From JAEUIT01 sp034439815 (GTDB lineage: Bacteria; Planctomycetota; Phycisphaerae; Phycisphaerales; SM1A02), in assembly GCA_034439815.1 (NCBI GenBank), contig JAWXBD010000122.1, positions 1 through 9,386 of the forward strand: a stretch of 9,386 bases of DNA. Direction: 5' to 3'. The position numbers and the translations under genes are program-made. This document shows, one piece after another, positions 5,573 to 9,386 of the stretch; position 1 is the first letter of the stretch, and every line of letters starts with the position of its first letter. The notes beneath the pieces are model-generated. The model made no database searches. It saw only the letters and a program-made list of their open reading frames with translations, and had not been told where the DNA came from.

Positions 5573-7090
5573 TCAGTGCGCCTCCGCAAGATTCGGCACC
5601 TGGAGATCGACGAAGAGCGCACCGATGCCGGCTCGGCGGCATTCCACTTCGCAGGCGATGAACTCGCTGTCTTTACCGGCGAGTTCCGCGGCGGGGAGCG
5701 TGAACGCGGGCCTGCCGTCGCCGTCGCGCACAAGGCCCGACGAGTTGGCGATCACGATCGCGCGTGCGTCATTCCAGCACGCGGCGTCGATCCACACCGT
5801 CGCGCCTTTGATCGGCATCGAGAGCGATGACGCTGCGCCGACGTACGCGGGCACGCGCCGCCCGCGCGGCTTCCATGTCCGACCATTCGCTGCCGTGACG
5901 AGCTCCGCGAAGCGGCGCGCGATGAATGCCGGCGCGTCAGTCTTGCGATATCCCTCGACTGTCGACGACAGATCGCGCGAGGCCGAGGTGAGAATCTCCA
6001 CCGCGCGGTCTTCGGTGTTGCCGCCGAGCCGGACCACTGCGGGAATGTCGAGCTGAAGTTCCCAGAACGCTTTCGCCAATCCATACGCCGACCAGAACTG
6101 TTCCTGACTCGCGACGCCGGAGCCCGAACCAAAGTAGCCGACGAGGCCGGGCTGGCTCAGGATGATGCGGGCCGCGCGGTAGACCTTCGCGCTCGACGGG
6201 TTGCCCGAGGTGTCGGTGAAGTCCGCGACGGTGAATCCTTCGGCCGTGATCGCGTCCATCGCCATCATCGATCCGCCGCCGCCGGCACCATGGAAGCCGA
6301 TGAGCCCGCGGGATCCGGCCGGCGCCGCAGTTGCAAGCTGCGCGAAGTAGAACGTGCCGCGATGATCGGCCTGTTCGACCGCGTACGCCACGCGCTCGAG
6401 CGCTGTCGGCGGATGATCGAATTCTCGGGCGATTTCAATGCCGAGTTCGGGATGGCGAAAGACCGCGTAGTCGTCGATGGTCACGCGGCAGTCGGCGGCG
6501 ACGATGCGTCCGTCGCGCGTGACCGTAAGCGGATTGATCTCGACGCTGCGGGCTTCCGATGCTTTGGCGACGTCAAAGACCGCACGCAACGCGGCGACGA
6601 TCTGCGGCGCCGCGACGCCTTCTGCAGTTCGCGCGGCTGCCGTGAGTGCGGCTTCGTCCGGTCCCGTTCCGACGTTGCACCGAATGCGCGAGGTCGAGGC
6701 AGCGCGCTCCTCAACACCGGATCCTCCGACGGGCGAGAAAAGCAGAACGGGCGCGCGATCGCGATCGTCGACGGCCAGCGAGACAAAGAGCTCGCGGGCG
6801 ATGTCGATCTTCTCTTCGATGAGAACGGATTCGACGGGAAACTGACCGACCGTGAGTTCAAGCATGCGTCGAGCGTGCGTCGCGGCTTCCGCGGGAGAGC
6901 TCGCGAACGCAACGCCGCCGAGCGCGGCGCGGCCGGTGGTCCAAGCCTGGATCTTCACGACGACCGGACAGCCGAGCGTGGCGGCGGCGCGCTCCGCTTC
7001 TGCGGCGGACCGCGCGACCAGACCGCGCGGAACCGCCATCCCGTGCTGGGCGAGGAGGCGCTTGCCGTCGTGTTCCGAGAGCCGGGCCAT
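5573..7090 (-). CDS. aclB: ATP-citrate lyase, beta (ATP-grasp, succinyl-CoA synthetase beta-like) subunit with C-terminal extension
   Basis: Residues 1-395 of this 505-residue protein follow the succinyl-CoA synthetase beta chain: an ATP-grasp domain with K46 and R54 (VVVK, TTGRAALGG), the metal-binding EINP (184-187, E184 and N186) and D200, then a C-terminal ligase domain with GFHGAGGGGS (265-274), DTSGNP (293-298), GSGSGVAS (321-328) and VVRLGGN (352-358). These glycine loops differ from ordinary SucC (GGGA, FGGI, EGNN), which fits a citryl-CoA enzyme rather than TCA succinyl-CoA synthetase. It would activate citrate with ATP via the phosphohistidine of the partner. Residues about 400-505 are an extra segment; SucC (~390) and green-sulfur AclB (~400) end before it. 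I chose the ATG at 7090 because family homology begins there (MARLSEHDGK). A GTG 33 bases upstream would add 11 residues, lacks a ribosome site and overlaps the candidate -10 box. First gene of the cluster. Confidence 0.83.
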   Translation of the reverse strand: MARLSEHDGKRLLAQHGMAVPRGLVARSAAEAERAAATLGCPVVVKIQAWTTGRAALGGVAFASSPAEAATHARRMLELTVGQFPVESVLIEEKIDIARELFVSLAVDDRDRAPVLLFSPVGGSGVEERAASTSRIRCNVGTGPDEAALTAAARTAEGVAAPQIVAALRAVFDVAKASEARSVEINPLTVTRDGRIVAADCRVTIDDYAVFRHPELGIEIAREFDHPPTALERVAYAVEQADHRGTFYFAQLATAAPAGSRGLIGFHGAGGGGSMMAMDAITAEGFTVADFTDTSGNPSSAKVYRAARIILSQPGLVGYFGSGSGVASQEQFWSAYGLAKAFWELQLDIPAVVRLGGNTEDRAVEILTSASRDLSSTVEGYRKTDAPAFIARRFAELVTAANGRTWKPRGRRVPAYVGAASSLSMPIKGATVWIDAACWNDARAIVIANSSGLVRDGDGRPAFTLPAAELAGKDSEFIACEVECRRAGIGALFVDLQVPNLAEAH

Positions 7091-7121
7091 GCGTGGAGCA
7101 GTTCCGTTTGTCGAAGGGGGC

Positions 7122-7149
7122 ACTGTAGATTAGTGCAAGTTGGACTCAA
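7122..7149 (-). promoter_or_regulatory. Candidate sigma-70-like promoter of the citrate-enzyme cluster
   Basis: On the minus strand TTGAGT (7144-7149) and TACAGT (7122-7127) are separated by 16 bases; each matches 4 of 6 bases of the sigma-70 consensus. This is the AT-richest patch between the terminator and the first gene, and it would give a leader of roughly 25 bases before the ATG at 7090. The match is modest and the group's promoter rules are poorly known to me, so this is tentative. Confidence 0.3.
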
Positions 7150-7204
7150 CTGAAGCGGCGCGGCCGCAGCCTGCGGAGTTTCCGGTCGCGAAGCCCGCTC
7201 GCGA

Positions 7205-7240
7205 AGAAAGGAAAGCGGGCTTGCCCGCGAGCAAGCCCGC
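7205..7240 (-). terminator. Intrinsic terminator separating the secreted-protein gene from the citrate cluster
   Basis: A perfect 10-base-pair stem (GCGGGCTTGC / GCAAGCCCGC, 7231-7240 with 7215-7224) closes a 6-base loop. On the minus strand it is followed at once by a pyrimidine/U-rich tract, TTTCCTTTCTTC. This is the right orientation to stop transcripts arriving from the dockerin protein gene before the citrate cluster begins. A second nearby segment (7191-7199) is also complementary to the 7214-7222 arm. Confidence 0.75.
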
Positions 7241-7505
7241 CCGTTCGTCGCGTGCCGTTGCGGCGCGTACACGTCGTCGCCCCGGATGAAGAGCACGCGC
7301 TGGAACTTCGCGTAGCTCGGCTGCAAGGGGCACAGCCTGCCGCCGGCTTCCCCAAGGTCGGCCAGCCCGATGTACTGCACACTCATCACGGCAGAGGGCC
7401 GTGATCGGCACCGGGCGTGCTGGTCTCCGCCACGTTGGCGAAGGCGGCAATTTTGGACGAGTCTTCGCGATTCTCAGCAGGCGCAACACCGATGAGCCCC
7501 TTCAG
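7241..7505 (-). other. Gap after the secreted-protein gene, with coding-like composition; two possible very small ORFs
   Basis: The bases between the dockerin protein's TGA (7506-7508) and the terminator are not obviously empty. Reading on in the dockerin frame there are 39 sense codons from CTG 7505 to a TGA at 7386-7388, including KIAAFANVAETS. An ATG at 7384-7386 overlaps that stop (TGATG) and opens a second frame with strong G/C at third positions (begins MSVQYIGLADLGEAGG, about 49 codons to the hairpin). The first frame lacks a normal start. The second has no stop before the terminator. I recognise neither peptide. They may be a decayed gene, a small operon with an odd start, or chance. 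Confidence 0.25.
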
Positions 7506-8885
7506 TCACCCCCACGAACCGAGCAGAATCGCGAGATCGGCAGCATCAACGGTGCCGTCGCAATTGAGATCCGCGATGCCGGCCGCTCCCCATCCTCCGA
7601 GAAGGACCGCGAGATCGGCGCCGTTGACGCCGTTGACACCGTCGAGATTTGCGAGGTCCGGCGCTGCTGGCAGCGGCACGCAGACGATCGCGACGAATTC
7701 GGCGCCGCTGGCATCCTCCACGTCGACTCGCGCGCACACCCGGCACTGACGCGGCAGGTCGAGTCCCGGGGCAATGATCGTGCTCGCGTTGAAGTCGGTG
7801 ATGGTCGCATCGTCGGTGCCGTCGCCGTCGAGGTCGACCGGGTCGCCGACCTTCGCGAGGATGTCGAGCGTGGGAGCGCCAGCGCGATTGGGCGTCAGCA
7901 CGAAGAGCACGTCGCCCATGTTGCTGTTCCAGATCGCGCCGACTTGTCCCACATCGTTGAGGCCGACCGCAGATGCGTTGCCTGTGAGCGTGAAGCCGCC
8001 ACCGATGGTGTCGCCTTCGCGCACGACCAACGCATCATTGAAGGCAAGGTAGCCGTCGCTCGCCGAGGCGGCATCGGTGTCGCCGATCATCGCGTAGTCG
8101 CCGAGGCTGTTGGTCTTCACATCACTGAAGGTCTGCCAGTTGTCACCGGCACCGGTGGATTCGCCCTCGCGGGCCAGGATCTCGTCGTTCAGTACGATGA
8201 CATCGTTGCTCGCTGTGGGCGCGGCGATGATCGCCTTGGCGATGTAGTTGCTGCCGTCCGATGAGAAGTCGTACGAGAAGCCGACCGACGATCCAGTGGA
8301 AATCGTCTCGCCGCTCACAATGTCGCCACCGGCGAGAATCACGCTGGTTCCGGAATAGAGCGCTCGAAACTGCGTTCCCCCACCCTGCGTCGCAGTGATG
8401 CCCGCGACGAATGTTGGCGTGCCGTCTGCATCCATCTGCGGTCGGGAGCAGAACGAGAGGAACTGGCCGTCAAAGCCGGGCGCGCGCTGCGTCTCGACCG
8501 CGAACGACGCGCCGTCCTTCCACACGGAATCGGACCCGCTCTCGGTCGGACTGTAGATCCAATTGCCTGCGTCGCTCACGCCCATTGTGCCTTCCGCCCC
8601 CGTGAGCAGGATCGGCAACGCGTCGCTGTTGAGCCACACGATCTGGCCGTCGAACCACACGAAGTGCACGTTGGTGCCAGCGACGTCAATCGCGCCGGTG
8701 AAGCCGACCCGGCCGTCACGCGTCACGAACGGATCGTTGAGCACATCGACGAGATTCGCGCCCGAACCCGGCGTCGGCGCGCCGACGAAGGCGAGTGTTT
8801 CCGCCGGGCTGGCGAACGTCGCAGTCGCCATAGCCAGTGACAACGAGACGGCGGCGATGGCCGTGAGGTGCGCGGTGCTTTGCAT
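7506..8885 (-). CDS. Secreted repeat protein with C-terminal dockerin-like (Phycisphaerae-type) domain
   Basis: The 459-residue precursor starts with a signal peptide (1-26, hydrophobic core about 8-20, likely cut after TFA or FAS). Residues 54-345 appear to hold about six related segments of 35-50 residues (near 54-83, 101-128, 148-185, 204-240, 256-290, 307-345), each with a D/N-x-x-G turn, short strands and a W/Y/V-x-D/N-G or V-x-x-GD piece, suggesting a beta-propeller or beta-repeat fold. A calcium-loop-like DLDGDGTDD lies at 351-359. The end is a dockerin-type pair: LDGVNGVNGADLAVLLGGWG (414-433) and DLNCDGTVDAADLAILLGSWG (439-459); the second calcium loop is complete, while the first is imperfect. 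The protein is probably exported and displayed or matrix-bound; no enzymatic motif is visible. GAGGAG lies 8 bases before the ATG. It is unrelated to the citrate cluster and separated from it by a terminator. Confidence 0.85.
   Translation of the reverse strand: MQSTAHLTAIAAVSLSLAMATATFASPAETLAFVGAPTPGSGANLVDVLNDPFVTRDGRVGFTGAIDVAGTNVHFVWFDGQIVWLNSDALPILLTGAEGTMGVSDAGNWIYSPTESGSDSVWKDGASFAVETQRAPGFDGQFLSFCSRPQMDADGTPTFVAGITATQGGGTQFRALYSGTSVILAGGDIVSGETISTGSSVGFSYDFSSDGSNYIAKAIIAAPTASNDVIVLNDEILAREGESTGAGDNWQTFSDVKTNSLGDYAMIGDTDAASASDGYLAFNDALVVREGDTIGGGFTLTGNASAVGLNDVGQVGAIWNSNMGDVLFVLTPNRAGAPTLDILAKVGDPVDLDGDGTDDATITDFNASTIIAPGLDLPRQCRVCARVDVEDASGAEFVAIVCVPLPAAPDLANLDGVNGVNGADLAVLLGGWGAAGIADLNCDGTVDAADLAILLGSWG
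7620..7637. repeat. 9-base tandem duplication inside the dockerin-like domain
   Basis: GCCGTTGAC occurs twice in a row (plus strand), encoding the GVNGVNG stretch (residues 416-422) in the first calcium loop. It keeps the frame and adds three residues, which may explain why the first loop departs from the usual D-x-D/N-x-D-G spacing. Confidence 0.75.
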
Positions 8886-9198
8886 AGGGGTCTCTCCTCG
8901 CGGGATGAAGGACGCGCCGACGCGGCGCCAGGGAACCAGAGAAGCGTATCAACCACCGCGGCGGGTGAGAGGATGCGACCTCGGAGGCGAGAACACCATG
9001 GCCCGGCACACGGCGCGAACATGGGACCGAATCGTGGCTGATAGCATCTTCGCCCATTGCCCTGGCAGCGGTGGCAGAGGTCTCTTCGCGCGATCGGCGC
9101 CAGCCCCTTTGGGAGGAGCAGGAAGCGTTGCATGCCCAAAGCCTGCACGAACAGTCTGCACGAACCGCCCGCACGTACAGAAACGGGAATTCAGCCAC
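8886..9198. other. Intergenic region between divergent genes
   Basis: No convincing gene is seen in these 313 bases on either strand; the open frames are arginine-rich or lack family likeness. It holds the ribosome site of the dockerin gene (GAGGAG, 8894-8899, minus strand) at one end and three 13-base repeats (9143-9181) at the other. I found no clear -35/-10 pair for either gene. Confidence 0.5.
9143..9181 (+). repeat. Three 13-base tandem repeats upstream of the SRPBCC gene
   Basis: CTGCACGAACAGT, CTGCACGAACCGC and CCGCACGTACAGA follow one another at exact 13-base spacing. Units 1 and 2 agree at 11 of 13 positions, and units 1 and 3 at 10 of 13. They end 17 bases before the ATG at 9199. 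Such spacing could be a multi-site operator for a regulator of the gene, or a simple slippage product. Confidence 0.6.
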
Positions 9199-9369
9199 AT
9201 GACCACCGGCACAGTTCGATTGCATCGCGTTCTCCGCGCCCCGCCCGAGCGCGTGCACCGCGCGTTTTTCAATCCCGACGCCATGGCCTATCCCGGATTA
9301 TTCATCAAGTATGAAGCGCGCAGAAAACTCCGCCAGCGTCGCGCTCTGACGGCGACCGGCGCGCCGTGA
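9199..9369 (+). pseudogene. Truncated AHSA1/SRPBCC-family (START-like) gene, N-terminal part only
   Basis: The first 28 residues (beginning MTTGTVRLHRVLRAPPERV, then FFNPDAMA) are the start of an AHSA1-type SRPBCC protein, a small ligand-binding fold of about 140-160 residues that usually continues with a KW-L-P-type segment. Here likeness ends at codon 29 (about 9287). The frame runs on into unrelated basic sequence and stops at 9369, giving 56 residues. Neither other plus frame resumes the family sequence, so a simple frameshift does not explain it; insertion of foreign DNA, or an assembly join, does. GGGAA lies about 10 bases before the ATG. The intact gene may resume beyond the window. 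Confidence 0.6.
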
Positions 9370-9386
9370 CGCCGCACGCGAGCGCA
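9287..9386. mobile_element. Possible end of an insertion sequence disrupting the SRPBCC gene
   Basis: From about 9287 the sequence changes abruptly to CCTATCCCGGATTATTCATC and then a stretch with no recognisable coding on either strand. The opening resembles terminal inverted repeats that I loosely associate with IS1380-like elements, but this is memory, not a match. Only one end is in the window, with no transposase and no visible target duplication, so it remains a guess supported mainly by the broken gene. Confidence 0.25.

Noticed and set aside
3884..5830. A 648-codon open frame on the plus strand opposite the lyase subunit genes
   Set aside because: It is very rich in Arg, Asp, Ala and His, has no recognisable domain, and mirrors the codon bias of the clear minus-strand lyase genes; a typical antisense shadow in GC-rich DNA.
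66..7090. Lysine (alpha-aminoadipate) pathway operon, suggested by the Lys4-like aconitase
   Set aside because: No homocitrate synthase of the usual aldolase-like type, no LysW and no aminoadipate genes; the ATP-citrate lyase pair points to citrate instead.
3833..7090. Ordinary TCA-cycle succinyl-CoA synthetase (SucC/SucD)
   Set aside because: The alpha-type chain is fused to a complete citrate-synthase-like domain, and the beta chain's glycine loops and length differ from SucC.
7091..7123. GTG start for the ATP-grasp subunit, adding 11 residues
   Set aside because: Family alignment begins at the ATG at 7090, no ribosome site precedes the GTG, and it overlaps the candidate -10 box. Not fully excluded.
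7205..7240. Pseudomonas-type REP element, because of the GCGGGCTTGCCCGCG core
   Set aside because: It is a single copy with a U-rich tract after the stem on the minus strand and sits in a non-Pseudomonas context; an intrinsic terminator explains it better.
7401..8264. A 287-codon plus-strand open frame opposite the dockerin protein
   Set aside because: Composition is that of an antisense shadow, and the minus-strand protein has a signal peptide and dockerin end.
8563..9198. Long N-terminal extension of the SRPBCC fragment, open in frame back to 8563
   Set aside because: The extra part is antisense to the dockerin gene and lacks homology; the SRPBCC family begins at the ATG at 9199.

Overview
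The window looks like Planctomycetota DNA, most likely from the class Phycisphaerae. It is GC-rich and tightly packed. One exported protein ends in the paired dockerin-like signature (ADLAVLLGGWG, then ADLAILLGSWG at the extreme C-terminus) that is typical of Phycisphaerae surface proteins. This placement is inferred from sequence style; there is no rRNA or other marker gene here. No tRNA, rRNA, CRISPR array or complete transposase was seen.

The left three quarters (about 7090 down to 66) is a five-gene, single-strand cluster read on the minus strand with gaps or overlaps of -4 to +31 bases. In order of transcription it encodes: (1) an ATP-grasp, succinyl-CoA-synthetase-beta-like subunit of a citrate-cleaving enzyme, with an unusual C-terminal extension; (2) a fused succinyl-CoA-synthetase-alpha plus citrate-synthase-like subunit, so that 1+2 together make an ATP-citrate lyase; (3) a small protein with a degenerate HD domain; (4) a one-chain aconitase whose sequence is closest in style to the fungal homoaconitase Lys4; (5) an isocitrate/isopropylmalate-family dehydrogenase. 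If they act on the citrate series, they form a compact module linking oxaloacetate + acetyl-CoA (+ ATP/ADP) to citrate, isocitrate and 2-oxoglutarate. It could run in the cleaving direction (reductive TCA, acetyl-CoA supply) or in the citrate-forming direction. A possible promoter lies just upstream, at 7122-7149.

Right of the cluster, a good minus-strand intrinsic terminator (7205-7240) isolates it from a secreted dockerin-type repeat protein (8885-7506, minus). Between that gene's stop and the terminator lies about 265 bases with coding-like composition, possibly remnant or very small ORFs.

The right end (8886-9386) holds three 13-base tandem repeats, then the first ~30 codons of an AHSA1/SRPBCC-type gene on the plus strand whose family similarity stops abruptly near 9287. 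The bases beyond may be the end of a mobile element. The left end (about 13-55) carries a CTCTGTG-rich low-complexity repeat. Both edges therefore end in repeat-like sequence, which fits assembly breaks at repeats.
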